64,000 nucleotides of DNA from CAYHGV01 sp964356135 (lineage in GTDB: Bacteria; Hydrothermota; Tepidihabitantia; CAYHGV01): the NCBI GenBank assembly GCA_964356135.1, contig CAYHGV010000001.1, positions 11,945 to 75,944 of the forward strand. Direction: 5' to 3'. This document shows, piece by piece, positions 15,071-23,100 of this stretch. A model generated the notes under the pieces. The model did no database searches and was not told the DNA's origin. It saw nothing but the letters and a program-made list of their open reading frames with translations. A program made the translations under genes and the position numbers. Positions within the stretch are counted from its first letter, which is position 1. Every line of letters begins with the position of its first letter.

Positions 15071-15850
15071 ATGTTACCTATGGAGGCTGAAGTAAAAGCT
15101 CCAAAAGAAGAAAAAGAAAACTGGTCAGAGCAAGAACTCGTTGTCGCCTTTAATTTGTACTGCAAGCTTCCTTTTGGTCAGTATCATAAACACAATAAAA
15201 AGGTAATTGAAATTGCTAAAATTCTTGGAAGAACACCGAGTGCGGTTGCGCTAAAATTATGTAATTTTGCAAGACTCGACCCGGTTCATCAAAAGCGTGG
15301 TATCAGGGGAATGAAACACGGGAGCAAACTTGATGAGAAAATCTGGAATGAATTCAATCAAAACTGGGGTGGACTTTCATATCAGAGTGAAATTGCACTT
15401 GCCCAATTAAAAGGTCTTAAACATTACGGTTTGATAAAAGACACGGAGAAGTTTCCCCCAGGTAAAGAAAAAGAAGCACTTGTTAAGGCGAGGATAAATC
15501 AGAATTTTTTTCGTGAGATGATATTGGCAGGTTACAGAAATAGGTGCGCGATATGTTCTTTACCTGAAGTAAATTTATTAGTGGCTAGCCATATTATACC
15601 ATGGTCTGAGAATGCGGATTTACGAATGAATCCAAGAAACGGAATTTGTATGTGTGTTTTACATGATAAAGCTTTCGATAAGGGTTTAATCACGATCAAT
15701 GGTGATTATAAATTATTACTTTCGAAAATACTCAAAAGACTTTCTAAAGAACCAGCTATTCAAAGGGGATTCATTTTTTACGAGAGTTTTAAAATAAGAC
15801 TACCTGATAAATTTATTGAATTCCATCGAAATGAGGTATTTATCGGATGA
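15071..15850 (+). CDS. HNH endonuclease with N-terminal DNA-binding-like domain
   Basis: 259 residues. The C-terminal half has RNRCAICSLPEVNLLVASHI, then IPWSENADLRMNPRNGICMC and HDKAFDKGLI, the HNH core of stand-alone HNH restriction-like nucleases. The N-terminal half (NWSEQELVVAFNLYCKLPFG and GRTPSAVALKLCNF) is the helical domain commonly fused to them. It is AT-richer than the hydrogenase genes, consistent with transfer. ATG codons at 15071 and 15080 are both possible starts. The target is unknown; the neighbours are restriction and HEPN-like genes. Confidence 0.88.
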   Translation: MLPMEAEVKAPKEEKENWSEQELVVAFNLYCKLPFGQYHKHNKKVIEIAKILGRTPSAVALKLCNFARLDPVHQKRGIRGMKHGSKLDEKIWNEFNQNWGGLSYQSEIALAQLKGLKHYGLIKDTEKFPPGKEKEALVKARINQNFFREMILAGYRNRCAICSLPEVNLLVASHIIPWSENADLRMNPRNGICMCVLHDKAFDKGLITINGDYKLLLSKILKRLSKEPAIQRGFIFYESFKIRLPDKFIEFHRNEVFIG

Positions 15851-15871
15851 TAATCAGTACTTAACAATTCG

Positions 15872-15982
15872 ATGCTGATTGAAGAGGAAGATATGAGGCA
15901 AGGTGGTCTTGACGAGATGTTGTTTTTAATTACACTTATATCTAAGGAAACAAGTAATGAATTCCTATGCCTGTCGAAATGA
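15872..15982 (+). CDS. Possible 36-residue small protein
   Basis: A short frame starting MLIEEEDMRQGG and ending FLCLSK lies between the HNH and HEPN-like genes. GAAGAGGAAG is coding and not a usable binding site, and the promoter for the next gene overlaps the frame. There is no recognisable domain. It may be chance. Confidence 0.2.
   Translation: MLIEEEDMRQGGLDEMLFLITLISKETSNEFLCLSK
15909..15936 (+). promoter_or_regulatory. Sigma70-type promoter for the HEPN-like gene
   Basis: TTGACG, 16-bp spacer, TACACT, giving a leader of about 55 nt before the ATG at 15998. Confidence 0.5.
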
Positions 15983-15997
15983 TTTCAAAGGATTATT

Positions 15998-17005
15998 ATG
16001 ACAAAATTTGAGGTTAACCTGAACGAGAAATTTGCTTTGATTGCTGTCAGTACGTATGTTGACCGTGAATTACCATCTGAAAGACAGTATGCTCATGACC
16101 TTTGGGCAGTAAAGCTGCTACCTATCGGTGTCGGTAATCTCTGGGAGAAATGGCTGGGAAGTATCCTGATGGATCGATTAAAAAAAAGCAGTTTGTTTTT
16201 TATTGCCAAAGGCCCTTCGACCAATCCGGAACTTCTTGATGGAGACAACAAGAAATATATGAATCGAGTTTTTAATTTTTATAGGGGTTTGTTACTAAGT
16301 GGATTTCATATCGTAGATTCACCTATTCAATTAACAGGGGTCAATAATGACCAAATAATAGATGTCCGAGAGATTGGCGAGCTTCCGAATCCTCGTTCTA
16401 TCAGTGGTGAACATAACCAAAATGTCGATTCCATACAACTTATAGATGCTGCAAAGGTTGCCGATGCCATCAGGGATTTGCCAGGTCGAGGGAAGCTCTC
16501 GCGGTTTAAACGGATTTTGAATGCCTTTTTAGGCGGTATTGAAAGTTATTATGTGGAAGACAAAATTCATCAATTCTGTCGATGTATCGAAGGTTTCATC
16601 TACCCAGAGGTAGGGAAGACAAAGAGCCGATTCTGTTCACGAACTGAGTTGTTTCTCGGCCCACGCAATCATACGCTGATGGATCATTTGTATGATATTC
16701 GCAGTGCGGTAGAGCATATGCATAACCCACTGGATGCAATTAGTGGCAGAAGTGGGAAGGAAAAGCGTCTTCTACTGTTACAGCGAAGCATCGAGGCAGA
16801 AGCGGTCGCTCGCTATTGCATTCGTCATCTGTTGCTGAATCGAAATTTATGGCAATATTTTGAAAATGAAAGCACACTAAATGACTTTTGGAAGAATAAG
16901 ACAAATGCTGAACGGCAAAATATTTGGGGTGAGCCGTTTGATATCGGTGCTGTCTCAACCGGGTTCGATCCTACTATTTATAATGATGCGGACCTTGGTT
17001 TTTAA
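15998..17005 (+). CDS. HEPN-like protein in the defence island
   Basis: 335 residues, soluble. The C-terminal third contains RNHTLMDHLYDIRSAVEHMH, in which RSAVEH fits the Rx4H ribonuclease motif of HEPN domains and RNHTLMDHLYDIR resembles the preceding helix of Apea-HEPN-type proteins. The rest is unrecognised. HEPN proteins are common RNA-cleaving effectors in abortive-infection and toxin-antitoxin systems. It has its own promoter and AT-rich codon use. The HEPN assignment rests on the motif and context alone. Confidence 0.6.
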   Translation: MTKFEVNLNEKFALIAVSTYVDRELPSERQYAHDLWAVKLLPIGVGNLWEKWLGSILMDRLKKSSLFFIAKGPSTNPELLDGDNKKYMNRVFNFYRGLLLSGFHIVDSPIQLTGVNNDQIIDVREIGELPNPRSISGEHNQNVDSIQLIDAAKVADAIRDLPGRGKLSRFKRILNAFLGGIESYYVEDKIHQFCRCIEGFIYPEVGKTKSRFCSRTELFLGPRNHTLMDHLYDIRSAVEHMHNPLDAISGRSGKEKRLLLLQRSIEAEAVARYCIRHLLLNRNLWQYFENESTLNDFWKNKTNAERQNIWGEPFDIGAVSTGFDPTIYNDADLGF

Positions 17006-17070
17006 AGGGAGCTTAGTAGGTGAGGGTGAAGAGTAAATGGATAATTTTGTGAATATTGAATTTAATAGGA

Positions 17071-18354
17071 ATGAATACATTACATAAAATAATCATCGGG
17101 GATTCGAGGGTAATGAAAGAGGTGGTGGATGAGTCGGTTCATCTGATCGTTACCTCTCCGCCTTACTGGCAGCTTAAGGATTATGGCAATGGGAAGCAGA
17201 TAGGGTTTAATGATACCTACGAGGAATATATCAATAATCTCAATCTTGTCTGGAATGAATGCCATCGGGTTCTGCATAAGGGCTGTCGTTTGTGTGTGAA
17301 TATCGGCGACCAATTTGCCCGTTCGGTTTATTATGGAAGATATAAGGTTATTCCAATAAGAACTGAAATAATCAAGTTTTGCGAAACGGCCGGTTTTGAT
17401 TATATGGGTGCAATCATCTGGCAGAAGGTGACGACCTGTCACACTACCGGCGGAGCAACGGTGATGGGTTCTTTTCCTTATCCAAGAAGTGGAATTCTTA
17501 AGCTTGATTATGAGTTTATTTTAATTTTAAAAAAATATGGGGGTGGTCCGAAAGTTGGCAAAGAAGTCAAAGAACAATCGAGGTTAACACAAGAGGAATG
17601 GAATCAGTATTTTACTGGCCACTGGAATTTTGCCGGTGAAAAGCAGGATAAACACCTGGCGATGTTCCCGGAAGAACTGCCGAGGCGGCTTATCAAGATG
17701 TTTAGCTTTGTCGGAGATACCGTTTTAGACCCATTTCTCGGCAGCGGCACGACCTCTTTAGCTGCTAAAAAGCTGAATCGTAATTCTATCGGCTACGAAA
17801 TAAACGGCAGTTTTCTCAAAGTCATTAAAGAAAAGTTGGAAATAAGGCAGGGGTTAATCTTTCAAAACTCTCAATCTGAGATAATCGAGCAAGCGAAGTC
17901 TAAAACAGATTTCGCTGAAAGGATAAAAAGACTGCCCTATATCTTTAAGGACCCGATTAAATTCGATAAAATGGTTGACCCAAGAAAGTTAAAATTTGGC
18001 TCAAAGATTGATAATACCCATGCTGAACGGGAAAAGTATTATACGGTTAAAGAGATTGTCAGCCCGGAAATACTGGTTTTAAGCAACGGTTTAAAAATCA
18101 GGTTGATTGGAATAAGAGCGAAATCGGCAAAGAATGAAGAAGCGATTCAATTTTTAAGAGAAAAAACCCGAGGGCAAAGGGTATTTATGAGGTTCGACGC
18201 TGTCAAATATGACGATAAAAATAACTTGTTGTGTTATTTGTACTTATGGAATAAAACCTTCATAAATGCTCACCTGATTAAAAATGGTCTGGTTGATGTC
18301 GATACGACTTTTGACTATAAATATAAGGCAAAATTTTTATCGAAAGGAATGTAA
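17071..18354 (+). CDS. m4C-type DNA methyltransferase with degenerate SNase-like C-terminal domain
   Basis: 427 residues. TSPPYWQLKDYG is the catalytic motif IV of N4-cytosine methylases and DPFLGSGTTSLAA is the SAM-binding motif I, placed C-terminal to motif IV (beta-class order). Residues ~325-427 (GLKIRLIGIRAKSA, FLREKTRGQRV, NNLLCYLYLWNK, FINAHLIKNGL) follow the staphylococcal-nuclease/thermonuclease fold. The catalytic Glu after the RL(I/L)G strand and the GR arginine of SNase are replaced (RAKS, KNNL), so this tail is probably non-catalytic. Two bases separate its stop from the restriction gene start. An in-frame TTG at 17056 is an alternative start. Confidence 0.88.
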   Translation: MNTLHKIIIGDSRVMKEVVDESVHLIVTSPPYWQLKDYGNGKQIGFNDTYEEYINNLNLVWNECHRVLHKGCRLCVNIGDQFARSVYYGRYKVIPIRTEIIKFCETAGFDYMGAIIWQKVTTCHTTGGATVMGSFPYPRSGILKLDYEFILILKKYGGGPKVGKEVKEQSRLTQEEWNQYFTGHWNFAGEKQDKHLAMFPEELPRRLIKMFSFVGDTVLDPFLGSGTTSLAAKKLNRNSIGYEINGSFLKVIKEKLEIRQGLIFQNSQSEIIEQAKSKTDFAERIKRLPYIFKDPIKFDKMVDPRKLKFGSKIDNTHAEREKYYTVKEIVSPEILVLSNGLKIRLIGIRAKSAKNEEAIQFLREKTRGQRVFMRFDAVKYDDKNNLLCYLYLWNKTFINAHLIKNGLVDVDTTFDYKYKAKFLSKGM

Positions 18355-18356
18355 TA

Positions 18357-19061
18357 ATGCCAAAGGAATGGATAAAAGGCGTTGAGGGCTGCGCTCTAAA
18401 GTTCAAAAGAGAGGGTTTGTTAAACGCTGCGATGAACCGTTGGGGTCTTAATAAGGCGCACAGCGTTGATACGACTTCAGAACTGATACGACAATGTTCT
18501 CCTCGATCTTTTGCAGAATGGGAAAGGTTTTATTTTAGCAATGCGAAACAAAAGAAGCGGGACGGGGTTAGGATTACAAAAAAATATTTGAAAGATTTAG
18601 GAAGGAAGCTCTATATTAAATTAACGGAAGTTGTTCAGAGTGAAATAGAATCTATTACAGAGGAAGAATGCATAGATTATGTTTTTAATCTTGTATTGAA
18701 TCGAACATTTGAGGGTTATCGGTCTGAAATCCGGACCGTTTATGGACAATTGCAGGATGCCTTGGGAGTCAGTGTCGAACCCGCTCCCGATGAGTGGGAT
18801 CGGGGTTATAATGTGGATTTTTTCATTAAGGTTAAGGATAAATACATTGGCCTTCAGATCAAGCCCGCAGGATTCGCTTACATTCCGCAAATCATTAATG
18901 AATTGGGGTTTCAGAAAAAGACCCATGAAAAATTTATTGCTAAATATGGTGGTAAAGTATTCTATATAATTTCAGTCAAGGAGGGTAAACAGAAAAAAAT
19001 CCATAATACCGAAGTTATTGAAAAAATTAGGAAAGAGATTCAGAGGTTGGAAAAATTATAA
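18357..19061 (+). CDS. MjaI-like type II restriction endonuclease
   Basis: 234 residues. NRTFEGYRSEIRTVYGQL, then EPAPDEWDRGYNVDFFIKV and KYIGLQIKPAG resemble the MjaI restriction endonuclease family; the D...(Q/E)xK arrangement (NVDFF, LQIK) is a PD-(D/E)XK variant. MjaI cuts CTAG and its partner is an m4C methylase, matching the gene directly upstream. The recognition site is therefore inferred, not shown. It would cleave unmodified foreign DNA in the cytoplasm. Codon use is AT-rich like the other island genes. Confidence 0.75.
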   Translation: MPKEWIKGVEGCALKFKREGLLNAAMNRWGLNKAHSVDTTSELIRQCSPRSFAEWERFYFSNAKQKKRDGVRITKKYLKDLGRKLYIKLTEVVQSEIESITEEECIDYVFNLVLNRTFEGYRSEIRTVYGQLQDALGVSVEPAPDEWDRGYNVDFFIKVKDKYIGLQIKPAGFAYIPQIINELGFQKKTHEKFIAKYGGKVFYIISVKEGKQKKIHNTEVIEKIRKEIQRLEKL

Positions 19062-19126
19062 TATTACCACTTCGCTTAGGGAGGTATAGCGGGTTACAAA
19101 GCCCTCAACCAAAAGGAGGCTATTCT

Positions 19127-20002
19127 ATGGTCAGAATTAAGCTGGTAGCCGTTGTGCTAATTTTACTGCTCAATGCCGGGTTGTGTGCCAAGCCGGCTCA
19201 GGATATTTCGGTGATAACCAAGCAGTTGGAGAAATACGACTTGACCGATGTCAATTCGATCGGGACGGCGCTGGAGTTTGTCAAGAGTACCATCAACCGG
19301 TTGTCGCCGGCAGACCGGGATTCGGCGTTTTTCGCATTCTCCACCTTTTACTATACGACCATGAATGAGTTTAATGAAAAACAACTCTGGAGTAACGATA
19401 GTCTTACGAATAAGCTCTATGCCGATACGCTCAATACTGACCCGGCAGTAAAGGCGCTCAAGCAGAAACTGGCAGCCAACGGCCTCGGTCTCTATATGAC
19501 CGAAGGCAATTACTATGTCGATGCCCTGCCCGATTACCTGTACGATAACTTTTCGCGCTCGGTTTCTCCTTCGGTTAAGGAATTTCTTCGAATCAGAAAA
19601 GGCGAACTGGCAGCCGGTTTCTCGGAGGATGCCGGTCTGGTAATCAGTTTCGAGGAGTTGGGGAAACGGGTCATTGCCTGGGAAAATTTTATTGATACCT
19701 TCCCCGATTCCCCATTAGTCGGCGAAGCAAAATCGAACTGGGATTTATATCTGTCAACCTTGCTCTCGGGAATGGACAATTCGAGGATTTTTGATTTTGA
19801 CAGCAACCAGTTGATACCGGCAGTAAAGCAAGTCTATAATACCTTCCTTGAGAAATATCCGCAAACCAGGAGCGGGAAATTAATAGCAAAATTCTATAAC
19901 TTCCTGAAAGAAAATAATTTCGAATATTCGGAGGCGGTGGAGGAGTTTTATGAAACAAATAAAATCCATTCAATGTTAGGAGTCCAGCCGCCGACGCGAT
20001 AG
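19127..20002 (+). CDS. Exported protein of unknown function
   Basis: 291 residues with a signal peptide (VAVVLILLLNAGLCAKPAQ) and a strong AAAGGAGG binding site. The C of GLCAK could be a lipobox cysteine, though the +1 context is not classical. The remainder is soluble and helix-rich (TALEFVKSTINRLSPADRDS, FIDTFPDSPLVGEAKSNWDL), perhaps TPR-like; a YNTFLEKYPQTRSGK segment resembles repeats in periplasmic tetratricopeptide proteins. I recognise no family. It stands just after the restriction gene but has different base composition and belongs to the envelope block that follows. Confidence 0.75.
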   Translation: MVRIKLVAVVLILLLNAGLCAKPAQDISVITKQLEKYDLTDVNSIGTALEFVKSTINRLSPADRDSAFFAFSTFYYTTMNEFNEKQLWSNDSLTNKLYADTLNTDPAVKALKQKLAANGLGLYMTEGNYYVDALPDYLYDNFSRSVSPSVKEFLRIRKGELAAGFSEDAGLVISFEELGKRVIAWENFIDTFPDSPLVGEAKSNWDLYLSTLLSGMDNSRIFDFDSNQLIPAVKQVYNTFLEKYPQTRSGKLIAKFYNFLKENNFEYSEAVEEFYETNKIHSMLGVQPPTR

Positions 20003-20029
20003 CCGGACAAATTTGAGTAAGAAAAAGAT

Positions 20030-20130
20030 TTCATCACGAAAGTTATGAAATCACGAAAACACGAAATTCGTAGAATAGAGCGACTGGAAGGAGCTCAAAT
20101 TCGCCAAGAAGTATTGCTGATTTCGTGGTA
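20030..20130. repeat. Dispersed CACGAA-type inverted repeat
   Basis: ATCACGAAAG, AATCACGAAAACACGAAATTCG on the left, ATTTCGTGGTAATTTTT on the right. The middle (AGAATAGAGCGACTGGAAGG) closely matches the middle of the copy at 40262-40420. Confidence 0.55.
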
Positions 20131-20235
20131 ATTTTTATACTCGTCAGGGCTGTCCTTGAGCACTTGACAATCGACTTTTAAAGGGCACAATGGATTAATG
20201 AAACCACAAATAAAAAATTTTAAGGAGGTATGAAA

Positions 20236-20826
20236 ATGAAACTACGGTTCATAACAGCTGCGCTCCTCTTGGTCGGTTTGGTTTTCTTCGCCGGCTGCGG
20301 CGGCAGCAAAGCAAAACAGGAACAGTCGGCAACACCGAAACCGGAGATACTCGAGATGCCGGCGCAAACGATGGCGGTGGCTTACACGAAAGGCGACCCG
20401 AATATGGTCGCCGGGCAGGCAGCGGCGGCGCTTTACGCCTCGGTTTCGGCTTTGAGCGGTGAGCTTAAAAAGAAAGGTATCGATTTCCCGGTCGGAGTTT
20501 TGCGTGCACGCTGGCCGGATGTCGCGGGTACACCGAAAGACCAGTGGACCGGTATCTGGGGGCTGCCGATTCCGGATGATGTCGATTCGATTCCCAAAAA
20601 AGTTCCGGGCGTGGATGTTACGATCGAACGGTGGAACTACGGCACGATCGCGCAGATTCTCCACATCGGGCCCTATGATGCTGAACCGGCTACGATCCAG
20701 CGGTTGATGGATTTTATTGCCAAATCGGGATACGAAATCGCAGGCAGTCACGAAGAAGAATATCTGACGCCACCCGGGGTTCCGGAACAAAAGACGATGA
20801 TTCGGTATCCGGTCCGAAAGAAGTAG
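20236..20826 (+). CDS. Lipoprotein with GyrI-like small-molecule-binding domain
   Basis: 196 residues. TAAGGAGG lies seven bases before this ATG; an ATG six bases upstream is too close to it. LVGLVFFAGCGG is a good lipobox. The rest matches the GyrI-like (SOUL/AraC effector-binding) fold: TMAVAYTKGDP, ARWPDV, ILHIGPYDAEPATIQRLMDF and a final TMIRYPVRKK. GyrI-like domains usually act in the cytoplasm as regulators or hydrolases, so a membrane-anchored, exported version is unusual. The ligand is unknown. Confidence 0.85.
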   Translation: MKLRFITAALLLVGLVFFAGCGGSKAKQEQSATPKPEILEMPAQTMAVAYTKGDPNMVAGQAAAALYASVSALSGELKKKGIDFPVGVLRARWPDVAGTPKDQWTGIWGLPIPDDVDSIPKKVPGVDVTIERWNYGTIAQILHIGPYDAEPATIQRLMDFIAKSGYEIAGSHEEEYLTPPGVPEQKTMIRYPVRKK

Positions 20827-20844
20827 GATAATGTAAACTCGAAT

Positions 20845-21078
20845 CCAGACGTAACCACGAATGGGCACGAAGAGAAACGAAGTAACACGAACGCCTCGTT
20901 TCGAGGCGAAATATTAGACTTGAAATGCGAAGCATAAGTGGAGTGAAACGATACCTGCAAAACCCGATATTGACTAAATAGGTGAAAAATAAAAAATATT
21001 TTTCTTTAATTCGCAATCATTCGAGTAATCTGTCACTCGCCATACAGAGTGGCGGGTAAGGCGGACGTGGTTTTTTAT
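20845..21078. repeat. Composite dispersed repeat with three nested palindromes
   Basis: The left arm ACCACGAATGGGCACGAAG, AACACGAACG and right arm TTCGCAATCATTCGAG...GGACGTGGTT form the dispersed family. Nested inside are GCCTCG-TTT-CGAGGC (20895-20909) and a variant 7+7+7 element CTCGCCA-TACAGAG-TGGCGGG (21036-21056). No gene is visible. Confidence 0.6.
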
Positions 21079-21119
21079 CGCTGGATTGAGGGTAAATAAT
21101 AATTAAGGAGGTGTTGAAT

Positions 21120-21437
21120 ATGGCTTTTAAAGTCGCTTTTATCGCTCATGCGCCGGATGCCGAGCCGGATAAGCACCGATGCGTGATCGAAACCGGGAAA
21201 TATAAACTGACGGTGGTGGTCGTCTCGAGCCAGGCACAAGCGGTGCTGGTTTGTAAAAACCTCGTCCAAACCGAAGGTGTGCACTCAATTCTCCTCTGCC
21301 CGGGTTTTACCCACAACGATGTCGCCGAAATAGCGGCGGCGGTTGGACCGGACGTCGGGGTGACGGTCGCACGCGGCGATGGCCCGTCGAGCCGGGCAAC
21401 GAGTGAAGTAATGAAACGCGAAGGGTGGTTTTCATGA
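21120..21437 (+). CDS. DUF6506-like small protein
   Basis: 105 residues. AAGGAGGT is well spaced from this ATG, so I prefer it to the GTG at 21111. MAFKVAFIAHAPDAEPDKHR, then LLCPGFTHNDVAEIAAAVG and VTVARGDGPSSR are strongly family-like (DUF6506, function unknown). It is small, soluble and presumably cytoplasmic, with an alpha/beta fold. It overlaps the following lipoprotein gene by 4 bp. Confidence 0.8.
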   Translation: MAFKVAFIAHAPDAEPDKHRCVIETGKYKLTVVVVSSQAQAVLVCKNLVQTEGVHSILLCPGFTHNDVAEIAAAVGPDVGVTVARGDGPSSRATSEVMKREGWFS

Positions 21438-22000
21438 ACACTAAGAGAATCGTCGATTTTTTTGTTGCCGGCTCAGGATTGTTGCTGGGTATCGTTCTGG
21501 GTGCGGGCTGCATCGGCAGAGGACCCCAACCGGCTAAAATTCGAGAGCCGATGCCGGCGGATTATCCGACGAGAATTGATCAGTTCGTTCACAACGGCTG
21601 GAATTTTAAAATGGGGAAAACGGCTGCCGAAATCAAAAAGAATTTAGGTCGACCGCTTCTGTCTTCAAGAAGAGCAGTCGAAAATATTCACTACCCGGAA
21701 CGGACCGATGAAATTTATGAATTGGGTTACAGCGGTCTCGCGGTGACGATCTATAGAGTAACCGAAACACAGAAAGAAATCATAACCGATGTTGCTGTTA
21801 CCAGTGGTCGGTATCGTTTAAAATGGGGAATAAAGGTAGGTAGTCCAATCGAGGATATCCAGAAAAATTTCGGCTATCCGACCGAAGAGCACGAGGGTGT
21901 TATCAGCTATGAAACCGGTGAAGAGGCACCGAGCTCGGTCAGTTTCTTTTTTAGAAACGGCGTCGTCTATAAAATCAGCTGGAGTTTTTACATCGATTGA
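21434..22000 (+). CDS. Lipoprotein of unknown function
   Basis: 188 residues starting MNTKRIVDFF, with lipobox GIVLGAGCIG. Two related halves are visible, each with a G(M/V)xxxxI(K/Q)KN(L/F)G motif (KMGKTAAEIKKNLGRPL and KVGSPIEDIQKNFGYPT), as in SmpA/OmlA- or BamE-like repeats that fold into small alpha/beta units. It may be an outer-membrane lipoprotein of that type. The ATGA junction couples it to the DUF6506 gene. Confidence 0.75.
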   Translation: MNTKRIVDFFVAGSGLLLGIVLGAGCIGRGPQPAKIREPMPADYPTRIDQFVHNGWNFKMGKTAAEIKKNLGRPLLSSRRAVENIHYPERTDEIYELGYSGLAVTIYRVTETQKEIITDVAVTSGRYRLKWGIKVGSPIEDIQKNFGYPTEEHEGVISYETGEEAPSSVSFFFRNGVVYKISWSFYID

Positions 22001-22032
22001 TATCGAGCCGGTGGAAGGAGGGGAAACGCCTG

Positions 22033-23061
22033 ATGGTTTACTGGTGGCAACAGGTAGCAGATGAATCAACGACCGAGACCATGAAGCACCGGGAAAAGAA
22101 GAACGAACCAGTGGCTTCGGAAGATGAGGCGGCAGTGCTCGATGCCTATTCACAGGTCGTGGTCGGGGTAGCCGAAAAGCTCAGCCCGGCGGTGGTGCAT
22201 ATCAATGTTAGCCAGCGCGACCGGGAACAGCGGGGAAGCGGTTCGGGGCTGATTGTTACACCCGACGGCTATGTGCTCACCAACCGGCATGTGGTTCATA
22301 ACGCAAAAATCATCGAGGTCAATCTTAACGACGGCCGGGCATTTCCCGCCGAGCTGGTAGGCGAAGACGCCGCAACCGACGTCGCGGTGATCAGAAGTTC
22401 AGGTTCCGACCTTCCTGTCGGCAAACTGGGTGATTCACAGACTTTAAGGGTTGGACAGCTGGTGGTGGCAATTGGTAATCCGCTGGGATTCCAGTGCACG
22501 GTAACCGCCGGGGTGATTAGTGCCGTCGGGCGTTCGATGCGCACCGAATCCGGTCGTCTGATTGAAAATATTATTCAGACCGATGCGGCGCTCAATCCGG
22601 GCAGTTCGGGAGGACCCTTGGTGAATTCACAAGGGTTGGTGATCGGAATCAACACGGCAATCATCTACCCGGCGCAAGGTCTCTGCTTTGCCATTCCGGT
22701 TAACACGGTCAAACGGGTGGCAGGGATGCTGATCACCGTGGGCAAGGTCAGACGCGGCTACCTGGGTATCACCGCGCAGGTCGTTTCGCTTCATCCCCGC
22801 ATCATCCGGGCATTGGAGCTCGCGCAGGCAGGCGGTATCGGGGTAGGGGATGTGGTCAGAGAGAGTGCGGCAGACCGAGCCGGTCTTCAGTCACGGGATA
22901 TTATTTTGAAAATTGGCGGCAATCCGATTGCGAGTGTCGACGACCTGTACCGGTTTTTGGATGAACATCCAGTCGGCGAGCGTTACGAGATGGTCGTTCT
23001 GCGGAGTGGGTCGGTGAAGACACTCGTCGTCCAACCGGACGAGGCGCCGACTTCGGAGTAA
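22033..23061 (+). CDS. HtrA/DegP-like serine protease with one PDZ domain
   Basis: 342 residues from the ATG preceded by GGAGGGG. The catalytic triad is visible as TNRHVV (His), DAATDVAVI (Asp) and NPGSSGGPL (Ser). A PDZ domain follows (GIGVGDVVRESAADRAGLQS, then GNPIASVDDLYRFLDEHPVG). There is no signal peptide or membrane anchor, so it may act in the cytoplasm, unlike classical periplasmic DegP. TNRHVV in place of TNxHVV with Asn/Tyr is a minor variant. A function in protein quality control is expected. Confidence 0.92.
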   Translation: MVYWWQQVADESTTETMKHREKKNEPVASEDEAAVLDAYSQVVVGVAEKLSPAVVHINVSQRDREQRGSGSGLIVTPDGYVLTNRHVVHNAKIIEVNLNDGRAFPAELVGEDAATDVAVIRSSGSDLPVGKLGDSQTLRVGQLVVAIGNPLGFQCTVTAGVISAVGRSMRTESGRLIENIIQTDAALNPGSSGGPLVNSQGLVIGINTAIIYPAQGLCFAIPVNTVKRVAGMLITVGKVRRGYLGITAQVVSLHPRIIRALELAQAGGIGVGDVVRESAADRAGLQSRDIILKIGGNPIASVDDLYRFLDEHPVGERYEMVVLRSGSVKTLVVQPDEAPTSE

Positions 23062-23100
23062 AGAGTGGACAATTATACTATAAAGAGGAGGGGGTTATAA

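Noticed and set aside
20242..20868. 208-codon minus frame opposite the GyrI-like lipoprotein
   Set aside because: The plus strand has signal peptide, lipobox, Shine-Dalgarno and domain; the minus product is Arg-rich and unrecognisable.
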